Shown: piece by piece, positions 53,783 to 63,865 of the stretch
Numbering within the stretch: the stretch's first letter is position 1
Layout: each line of letters begins with the position of its first letter
DNA from: Rhodopseudomonas pentothenatexigens
GTDB lineage: Bacteria; Pseudomonadota; Alphaproteobacteria; Rhizobiales; Xanthobacteraceae
Assembly (NCBI RefSeq): GCF_900218015.1
Contig: NZ_UFQQ01000018.1
Location: forward strand, 28,331-92,330
DNA length: 64,000 nt
Direction: 5' to 3'
Program-made: the position numbers and the translations under genes
Notes under the pieces: generated by a model
The model's input: only the letters and a program-made list of their open reading frames with translations
What the model was told of the DNA's origin: nothing
Databases searched by the model: none

Positions 53783-55393
53783 ATGAGCGAAACAGTGGAT
53801 TTCGTCGTGGTCGGCGGCGGTTCAGGCGGCTGCGCCGTCGCTGGACGGCTGTCGGAAGATGCCAGCACATCGGTGGTGCTGCTCGAAGCCGGCGGCACCG
53901 CCGACAATTGGGTGGTGAAGACGCCCTACGCGCTGTCGCTGATGGTGCCGAGCAAGCTCAACAACTGGCATTTCGAGACCGTGCCGCAGCCCGGCCTCAA
54001 CGGCCGGATCGGCTATCAGCCGCGCGGCAAGGGCCTCGGCGGCTCCTCGGCGATCAACGCGATGGTCTACATCCGCGGCCACAAATGGGACTACGACCAC
54101 TGGGCCGAGCTCGGCAATGCCGGCTGGTCCTATGCCGACGTGCTGCCCTATTTCAAGCGTTCGGAGAACAACACCGAATTCAACGGCGCGTATCACGGCC
54201 AGAGCGGGCCGCTGCATGTCGACCGGCTGCGCACCGACAATCCGGTGCACGAGATCTTCCTGCAGGCGGCGCGCGAGGCGCAGTTCCGCATCCGCGACGA
54301 CTTCAACGGCGAGGAGCAGGAAGGCCTCGGCCCGTACCAGCTCACCCAGCACAATGGCGAGCGCTGGAGCGCGGCGCGCGCCTATGTGCATCCCTACATT
54401 GGCACGCGGCCGAATTTGCGGGTCGAAACCGACGCGCAGGCGACCCGGATTCTGATCGAAGGCGGCCGCGCGGTCGGCGTCGCGTATCGGCACAACGACC
54501 AGATCCGCGAGGTCCGCGCCCGCCGCGAAGTGATCCTCGCCTCCGGAGCGTTTCAATCGCCGCAGCTCTTGATGCTGTCGGGCATTGGCGACGCCGCCGC
54601 ACTGAAAACGCACGGAATCGACGTGGTGCACCATCTGCCGGGCGTCGGCCAGAATCTGCAGGACCATCCCGACTTCATCTTCGCCTATCAGTCCGACGCG
54701 CCGTACTTCACCGGCACCAGCTTCACCGGCATCGCGCGCATCCTCTCGACCATCGGTCAATATCGCCGCGAGGGCCGCGGACCGCTGACCACCAACTTCG
54801 CCGAATGCGGCGGCTTCCTGAAGACCCGGCCCGACCTCGATGTGCCCGATATCCAGCTGCATTTCGGCATGGCGATGGTCGACGATCACGGCCGCAAGCG
54901 GCACTGGGGCACAGGGTTCTCCTGCCACTTCTGCCTGCTGCGGCCGAACAGCCGCGGCAGCGTCGGGCTGAGCAGCGCCGACCCTTTCGCACCGCCACGG
55001 ATCGATCCGAATTTCCTCAGCGATCCGTCCGATCTCGAAACCATGGTGGCGGGCTACAAGACCACGCAGCGGCTGATGCAGACACCGGCGCTGCGCGCGC
55101 TGCAGCAGAAGGATCTGTTCACCGCCAACGTCCGCACCGACGACGACATCCGCGCCATCCTGCGGGAGCGCGTCGACACCGTGTATCACCCGGTCGGCAC
55201 CTGCAAGATGGGCGCGGACAATGATCCGGAGGCCGTGGTGGATTCAAGGCTGCGGGTGAAGGGCGTCGGATCCTTGCGCATCGTCGACGCCTCGGTGATG
55301 CCGACTTTGATCGGCGGCAACACCAACGCGCCGACCATCATGATCGGCGAGAAAGCGGCGGATATGATCCGCGAGGAGATGCGGGCGAACTGA
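53783..55393 (+). CDS. GMC family alcohol dehydrogenase/oxidase
   Basis: This 536-residue FAD enzyme shows the Rossmann motif VVVGGGSGGCAVAGRLSE at the N-terminus, GMC signature 1 (PRGKGLGGSSAINAMVYIRG), signature 2 (ASGAFQSPQLLMLSGIG) and the active-site His in VYHPVGTCKMG. It resembles choline dehydrogenase-like alcohol dehydrogenases that oxidise aliphatic or aromatic alcohols. The start follows GCGGAGGGAAACG. The preceding aldehyde dehydrogenase could oxidise its product. Confidence 0.94.
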   Translation: MSETVDFVVVGGGSGGCAVAGRLSEDASTSVVLLEAGGTADNWVVKTPYALSLMVPSKLNNWHFETVPQPGLNGRIGYQPRGKGLGGSSAINAMVYIRGHKWDYDHWAELGNAGWSYADVLPYFKRSENNTEFNGAYHGQSGPLHVDRLRTDNPVHEIFLQAAREAQFRIRDDFNGEEQEGLGPYQLTQHNGERWSAARAYVHPYIGTRPNLRVETDAQATRILIEGGRAVGVAYRHNDQIREVRARREVILASGAFQSPQLLMLSGIGDAAALKTHGIDVVHHLPGVGQNLQDHPDFIFAYQSDAPYFTGTSFTGIARILSTIGQYRREGRGPLTTNFAECGGFLKTRPDLDVPDIQLHFGMAMVDDHGRKRHWGTGFSCHFCLLRPNSRGSVGLSSADPFAPPRIDPNFLSDPSDLETMVAGYKTTQRLMQTPALRALQQKDLFTANVRTDDDIRAILRERVDTVYHPVGTCKMGADNDPEAVVDSRLRVKGVGSLRIVDASVMPTLIGGNTNAPTIMIGEKAADMIREEMRAN

Positions 55394-55415
55394 CGTCGCG
55401 TATCTCCGCGGCTCC

Positions 55416-55536
55416 GTCATTCCGGGGCGCGCGCAGCGCGAACCCGGAATCCAGAAGTTCAGTCCTCGCGGCGCCCGCCGCGGATGAACTCGTCGAGATT
55501 CCGGGTTCGCTCACTTCGTGAGCGCCCCGGAATGAC
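55416..55536. repeat. Dispersed palindromic repeat, family A
   Basis: It runs from GTCATTCCGGGGCGCGCGC to GTGAGCGCCCCGGAATGAC, with AACCCGGAATC and GATTCCGGGTT inside. It lies downstream of the GMC gene. Confidence 0.85.
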
Positions 55537-55717
55537 GACGGGTAGTGCCTGCCTGCCGAGCGCACAGAACGTCCGGCTCAGTCATTCCCGGCTGCGCCCG
55601 CAGTCGAGCATGAGTGAGAAACACTCATGCTTCGTATCGCGCCGCAGCGCGTAGGAATGTCCGGTGCGCGAGCGGCACCCGCGTCCCAGAACGAAGATCG
55701 AAAGGTGAAGCCGATTG
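55537..55717. other. Intergenic sequence with a nested palindrome
   Basis: Between the family A repeat and the SDR gene lies an inverted repeat AGCATGAGTG (55607-55616) / CACTCATGCT (55622-55631). It is nested in a wider pair, GTCATTCCCGGCTGCG and CGCAGCGCGTAGGAATG, from about 55581 to 55659. It may be another repeat type or a terminator. No gene is seen. Confidence 0.5.
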
Positions 55718-56479
55718 CTACCCCAGCAAGAACCCGCCATCCACCGTCACAACGCTCCCCGTCATGTAGCGCGAGGCGCTCGAGGCGAGCAGCAGGATGG
55801 CGCCGTCGAGGTCGGACTCGTGGCCGACGCGGCGCTGAGGGATGCTTTTGACCAGCTTCTCGCCGGCCGGCGTCGACCACAATTCGCGATTGATGTCGGT
55901 GTCGATATAGCCGGGCGCCAGCGCGTTCACGCGGATGCGCGAGCTCGCGAGTTCGAGCGCCATCGCCTTGGTGGCCTGGATGATGCCGGCCTTGGAGATC
56001 GCGTAGGGCGAGACGAATTTCAGCACACTCTGGCCGAGCACCGAGGCGATGTTGACGATGTTGCCGCCCTGCTGCCGCGCGATCATCCGGCGCGCGACCT
56101 CGGTGGCGAGGAAGTAAGCGCCCTTCAGATTGGCGCCGATCACCTTGTCCCAATCGGTCTCGCTGGTGTCGACCGCGAGTTTCTCGGTGGCGACGCCGGC
56201 GTTGTTGATCAGCACGGTGATCGGGCCGAGCGCGGCTTCGGCCTGATCGAGCGCGTTCGCCATCGAGCCGAGATCGGTGACATCCATCTGCACCGCCACG
56301 GCGCGGCCGCTGCCGTCCTTGATCTCCTGTTCGAGCGCTTTCAGCTTGTCGATCTGCCGCGCCGCCAGCACGATCGCGGCGCCGCGCGCGGCGAGCACGC
56401 GGGCGAATTGCCGGCCCAGCCCCTGCGAGGCGCCGGTGACCAGGATGACTTCGTTGCTGACGTCGAACAGTGGATCCAT
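55718..56479 (-). CDS. SDR family oxidoreductase
   Basis: This 253-residue NAD(P)-dependent reductase/dehydrogenase has TGASQGLGRQFARVLA, INNAGVA, Ser in VNIASVL and the YxxxK pair in SPYAISKAG. The end SVVTVDGGFLLG is the usual SDR closure. It belongs to the FabG-like classical SDRs. The substrate is unknown. It is divergent from another SDR gene. Confidence 0.92.
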   Translation of the reverse strand: MDPLFDVSNEVILVTGASQGLGRQFARVLAARGAAIVLAARQIDKLKALEQEIKDGSGRAVAVQMDVTDLGSMANALDQAEAALGPITVLINNAGVATEKLAVDTSETDWDKVIGANLKGAYFLATEVARRMIARQQGGNIVNIASVLGQSVLKFVSPYAISKAGIIQATKAMALELASSRIRVNALAPGYIDTDINRELWSTPAGEKLVKSIPQRRVGHESDLDGAILLLASSASRYMTGSVVTVDGGFLLG

Positions 56480-56587
56480 GCCGCGTTTCCCGTTGATGCG
56501 TTATGCGTTGCCCTCCCCTTACCATGCCGAAGCCGCTTGGCTAGAGTGCCGCCCTCACCGACATCGTCATCCATGCTGGAGTGAACC

Positions 56588-57370
56588 GTGGATCTTGGAA
56601 TCAAAGGCCGCCGCGCGCTGGTGTGCGCATCGAGCAAAGGATTGGGACGTGGCTGCGCTGCGGCGCTCGCCGCCGAAGGCGTGCATGTGACGATGACCGC
56701 ACGCGGCGCCGAGGCGCTGGCGCAGGCTGCAGCGGAGCTGCGCAAGGCCTATCCGGACGTCGAGATCATCGAGGTCGCCGGCGACATCACCACGCCGGAA
56801 GGCCGCGCCGCCGCGCTGAAGGCGTGCCCGGAGCCCGACATCCTCGTCAACAACGCCGGCGGTCCGCCGCCCGGCGATTTCCGCGACTGGGGCCGCGACG
56901 ACTGGATCAAGGCGCTCGACGCCAACATGCTGACGCCGATCGAGCTGATCAAGGCGACCGTCGACAAGATGATCGAGCGCAAGTTCGGCCGCATCGTCAA
57001 CATCACCTCGGCTGCCGTCAAGGCGCCGATCGACGTGCTCGGCCTGTCGAACGGCGCGCGCTCCGGCCTCACCGGCTTCGTCGCCGGCCTGTCGCGCAAG
57101 ACGGTCCGCCACAACGTGACCATCAACGCGCTGCTGCCGGGGCCGTTCGACACCGACCGGCTGCGCGGCGTCGCGGCCGGTCAGGCCAAAGCGTCCGGCA
57201 AGCCGGCCGAGCAGATCCTGGAAGCACGGAAGAACGAAAATCCGGCGGGACGGTTCGGCACCGCGGAAGAGTTCGGCGCGGCCTGCGCCTTCCTGTGCAG
57301 CGTCCACGCCGGCTACATCACCGGCCAGAACCTGCTGCTCGACGGCGGCGCCTTCCCCGGCACGATGTAG
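56588..57370 (+). CDS. Atypical SDR family protein lacking the YxxxK motif
   Basis: This 260-residue SDR-fold protein has the nucleotide-binding CASSKGLGRGCAAALA and NNAGGPPPG. Where classical members have Tyr-x-x-x-Lys it reads VLGLSNGARSGLTGF, so the catalytic Tyr and Lys are missing. Known SDRs with this pattern are annotated as 3-oxoacyl-ACP reductase-like but are unlikely to use the standard mechanism. The start is GTG 56588 with GGAG seven bases upstream. Confidence 0.88.
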   Translation: MDLGIKGRRALVCASSKGLGRGCAAALAAEGVHVTMTARGAEALAQAAAELRKAYPDVEIIEVAGDITTPEGRAAALKACPEPDILVNNAGGPPPGDFRDWGRDDWIKALDANMLTPIELIKATVDKMIERKFGRIVNITSAAVKAPIDVLGLSNGARSGLTGFVAGLSRKTVRHNVTINALLPGPFDTDRLRGVAAGQAKASGKPAEQILEARKNENPAGRFGTAEEFGAACAFLCSVHAGYITGQNLLLDGGAFPGTM

Positions 57371-57388
57371 CATCCGCCCGGACGTCGC

Positions 57389-57412
57389 GCCGGCAGCGTC
57401 GACGCTGCCGGC
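57389..57412. repeat. 24-bp perfect palindrome between convergent genes
   Basis: GCCGGCAGCGTC is followed directly by its reverse complement. It lies between the stops of the SDR gene and the response-regulator gene. As RNA it would fold with no true loop unless the centre opens. There is no T-run, so a bidirectional terminator role is only possible. Confidence 0.6.
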
Positions 57413-57423
57413 CTGCCCCTCGC

Positions 57424-58047
57424 CTACTTCTGGGCCGTCATCACGATCCGCACCAGATCGGTGGCGTTGCGCGCCCCGAGCTTCTTCATGATGTTGGCGC
57501 GGTGATATTCGATGGTACGCGGGCTGATGCCGAGCTGGCGACCGGCTTCCTTGTTGGTGTTGCCGGAGGAGAACAGCTCCAGCACCTCACGCTCGCGCAG
57601 CGTCAGCGGCTCCTTGCCGGGGAAATTGTAGCTCGGCGCCTTGCTGCCCTGACCGGAATCGCGCCGCCGCGAGAACGCCTCGATCGCCTCTTCGACCCGC
57701 GCGACGATCTCCTTGCCGCGGAACGGCTTCTCGATGAAGTCGAGGGCGCCGTTCTTGATGGCGTTGACCGCCATCGCGATGTCGCCCTTGCCGGAGATCA
57801 TGAAAATCGGCGCCGGATAGTCTTCGGCGTGGAGCTCGGCGAGAATATCGAGTCCGGACCGGCCGGGAATATGAACGTCGAGCAGGATGCAGGCCGGGCT
57901 GCGGTTGCGCGCCACCGCAAGCAGCGATTCACCATCGGCGAAGCAGATCACCTGATAGCCCGCGGCCGACAGCACGATCGACAGGGTTTCGCGAACCGCC
58001 GGATCGTCGTCGACGACGAAGACCTCTCCCGATGATTGTTCGTTCAT
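57424..58047 (-). CDS. FixJ-type response regulator
   Basis: This 207-residue two-domain regulator has a receiver domain (acidic VVDDDPAVRE, phosphorylation site Asp57 in CILLDVHIPG, and the conserved Lys in FIEKPFRG). A LuxR-type HTH at about 140-205 (LTLREREVLELFSSGNTNKEAGRQLGISPRTIEYHRANIM) follows. This is the FixJ/NarL architecture. The divergent hybrid histidine kinase is its likely partner. Confidence 0.93.
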   Translation of the reverse strand: MNEQSSGEVFVVDDDPAVRETLSIVLSAAGYQVICFADGESLLAVARNRSPACILLDVHIPGRSGLDILAELHAEDYPAPIFMISGKGDIAMAVNAIKNGALDFIEKPFRGKEIVARVEEAIEAFSRRRDSGQGSKAPSYNFPGKEPLTLREREVLELFSSGNTNKEAGRQLGISPRTIEYHRANIMKKLGARNATDLVRIVMTAQK

Positions 58048-58477
58048 TGCACGACCTCCCGGTAAATAAAAACCTTGATGGAACGCACCGCTTGGCTTGA
58101 ACCCGTAGTCCTACGAGGAACCAAGTTAACTCGAAGACAGCACCAAACCGTTATAGTGACCCCAGAAATCGACCGATCCGCCGGTGCTATCTGCCTGCCC
58201 GAACTAAGTGAAAAATCTCCTGCAACGTCGCAGGCAACTGCCGCCAGTTACGATCAACTGTCCCGGATGTTTCATGAAGCCGCTGAAACCCATAATCGCC
58301 CGAATATCATTATGAGCCGGATTCGAGCAAGCGAACCATACACTTCCGGCTACGGCCAGGTGGATAACCCGGCATTGCGCAACGTCCGCTCGCGCCGCGG
58401 CGAGATCGCTGGGCGTTGCGGCGACCAGCCACCCCACCCCGCTTCCGCCCTTCGCTGCTGACCGAAGGGCGCCATCG
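58048..58477. other. Divergent region between response regulator and hybrid kinase
   Basis: This 430-bp gap is lower in GC than the flanks in its middle part (58100-58330), as expected for promoters of both genes. TTATAG at 58152-58157 is a possible plus-strand -10. A frame across 58075-58461 reads open but has no recognisable domain and no ribosome-binding site. Confidence 0.5.
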
Positions 58478-61081
58478 GTGTTACCGTCGACCCGCCCCAA
58501 CCTGAAGCGTTCGTTGGTGACGTTGCGGCTGACGACGGTGGTACTGGTCGTCACGATCGTAGGCACCAACCTGTTGTTTCTCCGCAACCTGCGCGAAACC
58601 ACGCTGCGGACCGCCGAAACCAATCTGGAGCGCTATACGCTGACCCTGGCGGAAGAAGCCGACCGCTCGTTCAAATCGGTCGATCTGCTTCTGACCAGCA
58701 TCCGCGACTACGTCGCCCGCGCCGGGGTGACCGACAGCTCCTCCTATCGGAAGCTGATGTCGCAGCAGAGCGCCCATGTGCTGCTGAGCGAGAAGATCAC
58801 CGGCCTGCCGCAGGTCGAAGCCGTCACCATGATCGATCAGACCGGAAAGCTGATCAACTTCTCCCGCTACTGGCCGATTCCAGACGTCGACGTCTCCGAC
58901 CGCGATTATTTCAAGATACTCAGCAGCGACGGGACCCGCTCCAGCTTCGTCAGCGAACCGGTCAGGAACCGCGGTTCGGGCACTTGGAACCTCTATCTGG
59001 CGCATCGCCTGAACGACCCCGACGGCGCATTCGTCGGCCTCCTGCTCGGCGCGATTTCACTGTCCTACTTCGAGAACTTCTTCGCAGCGACGTCGCCAGG
59101 AGCCGACACGCACATCTCGCTGGTGCGGTCCGACGGCATGCCGCTGGTCAGCTATCCCAGATCCGACAGGATCGGCTTGCCGGTTCCCGACGCGGATCGG
59201 CTTGTCGCGCCGGCGGGAGGCCGGCCGCGCGATACGTCCGGTCCGAAGACGCAGCTGCGCGGCGCGCGCATGCTCCCGAATTACCCGATCGTGGTCCAGG
59301 CGACGCAATCCGAGGAAAGCGCACTGCGGACCTGGCAGGACATGGCCGCACTGATGATCGCGATGTCGTTGATCAGCGCCCTGGTGATCATCACCGGCAG
59401 CGTGGCGATCGCCCGCTGGTGGGGCAAGCAGAACCTTTATGCCGAAGCCGCCGAGGCGGCGAGCGCCGCCAAGTCCAGCTTCGTGGCGATGATGAGCCAC
59501 GAGATCCGCACCCCGATGAACGCGGTGATCGGTCTCGCCACCAACCTGCTCGAGACCCGCCTCGATCCAGACCAGCGTCAGGCGGTCGCCGGCATCCACG
59601 ACGCAGGCGACAATCTGCTGCAGATCCTCGACGACATCCTCGACTTCTCCAAGCTCGAAGCCGGCCGGCTCAGCCTCGAGCCGATTCCGTTCGCGCCGCG
59701 CAGCATCGTCGAGAACACTCTCAGCGTGATCGGTCCGCGTGCGGTCGCCAAGGGGCTGGTGATCCGCCAGGAGACTCGCGGGGAGATTCCGGAGACGCTG
59801 ACCGGCGATGCCGGACGCATCCGCCAGGTGCTGCTCAACCTGCTGTCCAACGCGGTGAAGTTCACGGCGGCCGGCGAGATCGTTGTGACCACCGAATGCG
59901 TCGAACGCGATGCGGCCACCGCGCGAATGCGATGGACGGTGACCGATACCGGCATCGGCATCGCCGCCGACAAGATCGATTCCCTGTTCCAGGATTTCGT
60001 CCAGGCAGACAGTTCGATCAGCCGCCGGTTCGGCGGCTCGGGTCTGGGCCTGGCGATCAGCAAGCGACTGATCGAGCAGATGGGCGGCCAGATCGGCGTC
60101 ACCTCGGCGCCCGGCCGCGGCTCGGAATTCCACTTCTCGCTGACGCTGCCGATCGCCGACGAAGTCGCACCGCCCGAGCAGGAAGACCAGGACGTCTATG
60201 CGCAATTCCGCGCCCGGATCGAGGCCGCTGGACGGCCGCTCCGAATCCTGGTGGTCGACGACAATCCGACCAACCGCGCGATCGCGGCGCAGATGCTCGG
60301 CGAATTCCGCGTCCAGACCAACACCGCCTGCGACGGCACCGAGGCGGTCACCGCGGCGACGCGGTTCGGTTACGACGTCATCCTGATGGATGTGCGGATG
60401 CCGGAGATGGACGGGCTCGACGCAACCCGCGCGATCCGCGCGCAGGGAGGGCCGCTCGCCACCGTGCCGATCATCGCTTTCACCGCCAACGCCTTCGCCG
60501 AGGACGCCGCCGCCTGTCGGTCCGCCGGCATGAACGACCACGTCGCCAAGCCGGTGCGGAAGAAGGCGCTCGTCGAAGCGATCCTGCGTGCGCTGCCGCC
60601 CTTGCCGTCAACCGCGCCCGTCGCCATCGGGCATTCGACCGTGGCCAAAGCGGTCCAGCACCCCGCAGTGCAAGTCGCCGCCGTTGCTGCGGAAGCACCA
60701 CCTGTCGATGCGGTGCGGGCGCGGCAGCTCTATGTCGGCCGCAAAGCATTCGGCCACCTCGTCGACGAGATCGGCGAGGACGCCACCTTGGCGGTGCTCT
60801 CGGTGTTCGTCCGCGATACCGAGCAGCGCATCGCGCTGTTCGAAACGCTGGATGTGACCGCCGACCACCGCCGGATCGAGCGCGAGGCGCATTCGCTGAA
60901 GAGTGCGGCCGCCACCTTCGGTCTCGGACAGCTGTCGGCGCTGGCGCGCCAGCTCGAGCAGACCGCGCCGCACCTGTCGCAGAGCGACTATCTGGCGCTG
61001 ACCGGCCGTCTCAAAGACGCTTTCGCCGCGGCCGGCCGGGCACCGTCCGACGACGATCGATTGGTCGAACTGGCCGGCTGA
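58478..61081 (+). CDS. Hybrid sensor histidine kinase with Cache, REC and Hpt domains
   Basis: This 867-residue protein has TM1 at about 17-36, an extracytoplasmic Cache/PDC-type sensor (about 40-285), and TM2 at about 288-312. The HisKA box follows with His341 ([11 protein letters not shown]), then an ATPase with DTGIGIA and [12 protein letters not shown], and a receiver domain with [10 protein letters not shown] and the Asp in [15 protein letters not shown]-terminal Hpt domain has its His in [11 protein letters not shown]. It can run an internal phosphorelay. The start is GTG 58478. It is divergent from the FixJ-type regulator. Confidence 0.93.
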   Translation: MLPSTRPNLKRSLVTLRLTTVVLVVTIVGTNLLFLRNLRETTLRTAETNLERYTLTLAEEADRSFKSVDLLLTSIRDYVARAGVTDSSSYRKLMSQQSAHVLLSEKITGLPQVEAVTMIDQTGKLINFSRYWPIPDVDVSDRDYFKILSSDGTRSSFVSEPVRNRGSGTWNLYLAHRLNDPDGAFVGLLLGAISLSYFENFFAATSPGADTHISLVRSDGMPLVSYPRSDRIGLPVPDADRLVAPAGGRPRDTSGPKTQLRGARMLPNYPIVVQATQSEESALRTWQDMAALMIAMSLISALVIITGSVAIARWWGKQNLYAEAAEAASAAKSSFVAMMSHEIRTPMNAVIGLATNLLETRLDPDQRQAVAGIHDAGDNLLQILDDILDFSKLEAGRLSLEPIPFAPRSIVENTLSVIGPRAVAKGLVIRQETRGEIPETLTGDAGRIRQVLLNLLSNAVKFTAAGEIVVTTECVERDAATARMRWTVTDTGIGIAADKIDSLFQDFVQADSSISRRFGGSGLGLAISKRLIEQMGGQIGVTSAPGRGSEFHFSLTLPIADEVAPPEQEDQDVYAQFRARIEAAGRPLRILVVDDNPTNRAIAAQMLGEFRVQTNTACDGTEAVTAATRFGYDVILMDVRMPEMDGLDATRAIRAQGGPLATVPIIAFTANAFAEDAAACRSAGMNDHVAKPVRKKALVEAILRALPPLPSTAPVAIGHSTVAKAVQHPAVQVAAVAAEAPPVDAVRARQLYVGRKAFGHLVDEIGEDATLAVLSVFVRDTEQRIALFETLDVTADHRRIEREAHSLKSAAATFGLGQLSALARQLEQTAPHLSQSDYLALTGRLKDAFAAAGRAPSDDDRLVELAG

Positions 61082-61098
61082 GCGCGCGGCGGCGCCGC

Positions 61099-62352
61099 TC
61101 AGGCCTCGCGCCGCAGCGGGATCGCCGCGTCGCCACGGACCGCGGGGCCGCGCGCCGTCCAGGTCCGGTACCAATCGACGAAGGCGTCGCTGCGCAGCGC
61201 GCGCGAAAACTCGAAGCCCTGGCCGATATCACAGCCGAGCGCATCGAGGGCGTGCCAGGTCGCGGCGTCTTCGATGCCTTCGGCCACGACTTTCATATTG
61301 TACTGATGCGCGATCGCGACCGACGACGACACGATCTTCCACATGTCGGCGTCGGTGAGGCAATCCTTGACGAAGGACCGATCGATCTTCAGCTCGCTGA
61401 ACGGCATCCGCGCCAGCGCCGAGAGCGACGAATAGCCGGTTCCGAAATCGTCCATCGAGATGCCGATGCCCTTCAGGCGAAGCCGCAGCAGCACGTCCAT
61501 GGCGCGGCCGACGTCGGCCATCGCGGTGGTCTCGGTCACTTCGATCATCAGCGACCGCGCCGGCACGCCGATCTCGGCGAGCAGGCGTTCGACCTCTTCC
61601 GGCAGCGAGGTGTCGGACAGCAGCGAGGCCGACAGATTGACCGCGACGACGAATTTCGGCTCGGTCGGCAGGAACGAGGCCGCGAACGTCATCGAGTCCC
61701 GCAGCATCCGCAGCGTCATCGCCTTGATCAAGCCGCCCTGCTCGGCGAGCGGAATGAAGACGTCCGGACCGACCGGACCGAACCTCGCGCTGTCCCAGCG
61801 CGCGAGCGCCTCGCAGCCGGTCACCTTGCCGGTGGCGAGATCAATCTTCGGCTGAAACGCAGCATAGACTTCCCCGCTGTCGAGACCGCGACGAAGGTCA
61901 TCGACGGTGATCTCGGACAGGCGCGCATCGACGCCGCGCCGCGACGCCGCTGCTTCCTGGAACGGCGACAGTGCAACGCGGAGCAGAGCGAGATCAATCG
62001 GCTTCGGCAGCGAAATGGTGTCGAGCATGCCGACCGCGTGAGCCATCCTCACCGTGGCATTGAGGATGCGTTCTTCACATCCGCTGATGATGATGATGCG
62101 GCGCGGCTTGGCCTCGGTCTGCGCGATCAGCCGCAACAGCTCGATGCCGTCGTGATCGCCGAGCGACAGATCGATCGTGATGTAGTCGAACCGGCCGTTC
62201 GCGAGATGCTCCGCCGCTTGGTGATAGGACGAGGCGAAACGTGGGCGGTAGCCGAGCTTGGTGCAGACCCCGCTGACGATCGCGCCTTGCACCGGATCGT
62301 CGTCAACCACGAGAACATCGACCGCCGTTTCGGGGGTGATTGGATTTGGCAT
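61099..62352 (-). CDS. REC-EAL cyclic di-GMP phosphodiesterase
   Basis: This 417-residue protein has a receiver domain (VVDDDPVQG, phosphorylation site Asp61 in YITIDLSLGDHDG) and an EAL domain from about 145 to 400. The catalytic set looks intact: CEALARW (EAL), NLSASLL, EVTETTA, MDDFGTGYSSL, LKIDRSFVKD, VVAEGIED and IGQGFEFSRAL. It should hydrolyse c-di-GMP under control of a kinase, possibly the neighbouring hybrid kinase whose gene converges with it, 17 bp apart. Confidence 0.93.
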   Translation of the reverse strand: MPNPITPETAVDVLVVDDDPVQGAIVSGVCTKLGYRPRFASSYHQAAEHLANGRFDYITIDLSLGDHDGIELLRLIAQTEAKPRRIIIISGCEERILNATVRMAHAVGMLDTISLPKPIDLALLRVALSPFQEAAASRRGVDARLSEITVDDLRRGLDSGEVYAAFQPKIDLATGKVTGCEALARWDSARFGPVGPDVFIPLAEQGGLIKAMTLRMLRDSMTFAASFLPTEPKFVVAVNLSASLLSDTSLPEEVERLLAEIGVPARSLMIEVTETTAMADVGRAMDVLLRLRLKGIGISMDDFGTGYSSLSALARMPFSELKIDRSFVKDCLTDADMWKIVSSSVAIAHQYNMKVVAEGIEDAATWHALDALGCDIGQGFEFSRALRSDAFVDWYRTWTARGPAVRGDAAIPLRREA

Positions 62353-62608
62353 CGCCGCGCTCGCTGTTCAGGCTCCTCGGTGGCTAACGATCCGCCGTCG
62401 GTTTCGGACCGGTCGCCCGTCATCATCGGGTTTCTGGCGCGTCGGCAAGGGCATGTGGTAAGCAGCCACCAAACCAACACCAACCATCGCGCGAAAAGAT
62501 ACTAGCACTCGACTGTTGAAAGAAGCTTCCGCAGTTCTCGGACCTGCGCCGCCTGCGTGAATGTCGTTAGCAATCCCCTGCGATTTCGCGGAAATTTGTG
62601 CGGATAGT

Positions 62609-62923
62609 TCACGCGACGCGATCGTCGCGGCCGGAAGCCTTGACGCTCTTGTTGCGGGTGCTGAGGAAGCGGACGTCGATCTCCGAGCCGTTGACGCGGA
62701 TCAGCTCGCAGCGGCGATAGGCGAGACCCGTCGACGACAGCAGAAGAAAGAACTCCTTCAGGTTCAACCCTTCGATCGAGCCCTCGAGTTCGAGCTCGGC
62801 GTCGACGGCGGACACCGCCTTGAGCACGCAGTTGCGCCGCCAAGTGCCGTCGATGCCCATGATCCAGACGTGATAACCGCGTCCGAATGACACCCGTTCC
62901 GGTCCGCCGGTTTCGGACGCCAC
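62609..62923 (-). CDS. PilZ-like domain protein
   Basis: This 104-residue protein resembles a single PilZ domain (TWRRNCVLKAVSAVDAELEL, then RCELIRVNGSEIDVRFL). The c-di-GMP-binding motifs RxxxR and (D/N)xSxxG are degenerate (KAVSAVDA), so binding is uncertain. The GTG start follows GGAG, and the gene lies 10 bp after cheR on the same strand. A role in flagellar or chemotaxis control is inferred from that context. Confidence 0.75.
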   Translation of the reverse strand: MASETGGPERVSFGRGYHVWIMGIDGTWRRNCVLKAVSAVDAELELEGSIEGLNLKEFFLLLSSTGLAYRRCELIRVNGSEIDVRFLSTRNKSVKASGRDDRVA

Positions 62924-62933
62924 GGTGTTCTCC

Positions 62934-63812
62934 CTATCGCCCGGTCAGGGCATTGACTTTGAATCCGCCGCCAGCGGCCAGTCCCGGCGCCGTCGACGCA
63001 GCCGGGTTGTTCGGCAGGTAGACGCCGCGGCGTTTCGGACAGATGCGGTAGGCGTCGGTGAGTCCGACCACGGTCTCGGCCGCGCCCAGGAACAGATAGC
63101 CGTCCGGCTCTGTGACCCGCATCAGCCGGTTGAAGATGTCGGACTTGGTCGCCTGATCGAAATAGATCAGCACATTGCGGCAGAAGATCACGTCGAACTT
63201 GCCGAGCGCGGTGAAGTCCTGCAGCAGGTTGAACTGCCGGTACTGCACCATCGAGCGGACGTCGGCGTTGAGCTGCCACATCGTGCCGACCTGCTTGAAG
63301 TACTTCACCAGAAGCTGGATCGGCAGCCCGCGCTGCACCTCGAACTGAGTGTAGAGGCCGGCCTTGGACTTCTCCAGCACTTCCGGCGACAGGTCGGTGG
63401 CGATGATCTCGATCCGCCAGCCGGCGAGCTCGGCGGACTTCTCCTTGAGCAGCATCGCCAGCGAATACGGCTCCTGGCCGGTGGACGACGCCGCGCACCA
63501 GATCCGCAGCGACTTGCGTCCAGCGCGGGCCTTGATGAGGTCCGGGATCACGCTGTCCTTGAAATGATCGAACGGCGTCTTGTCGCGGAAGAAGAACGTC
63601 TCGTTGGTGGTCATCGCTTCGACGACGTCGTGGATCAACGCCTCGGATCCCGCCTTCATCTTCTGCACCAGGTCGGTGATGCCGGGCACGCCCGCCTTGC
63701 GGGCGAGCGGCAGCAAGCGGCTCTCGAGCAGATACTTCTTGTCAGCCGACAACACCAGGCCGGAACGGTCCTTGAGCAGCTTCTGCAGGTACTCGTAATC
63801 GAGCGGTGTCAT
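62934..63812 (-). CDS. cheR: Chemotaxis protein methyltransferase CheR
   Basis: This 292-residue SAM-dependent enzyme methylates Glu residues on chemoreceptors. The N-terminal four-helix region (DYEYLQKLLKDRSGLVLSADKKYLLESRL) and TTNETFFFRD precede the SAM site RIWCAASSTGQEPYSLAM. FDVIFCRNVLIYFD is the conserved central motif. It is followed by the PilZ-like gene and preceded by cheW. Confidence 0.95.
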   Translation of the reverse strand: MTPLDYEYLQKLLKDRSGLVLSADKKYLLESRLLPLARKAGVPGITDLVQKMKAGSEALIHDVVEAMTTNETFFFRDKTPFDHFKDSVIPDLIKARAGRKSLRIWCAASSTGQEPYSLAMLLKEKSAELAGWRIEIIATDLSPEVLEKSKAGLYTQFEVQRGLPIQLLVKYFKQVGTMWQLNADVRSMVQYRQFNLLQDFTALGKFDVIFCRNVLIYFDQATKSDIFNRLMRVTEPDGYLFLGAAETVVGLTDAYRICPKRRGVYLPNNPAASTAPGLAAGGGFKVNALTGR

Positions 63813-63865
63813 GCGGTCCTTCCCGGGAGAATTCGAGGGCGATGAGCTTGGTTCGGCGCGCTACG

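Noticed and set aside
58075..58461. A 128-codon plus-strand frame before the hybrid kinase
   Set aside because: No ribosome-binding site, no domain, and the lower GC content fits a promoter region better.
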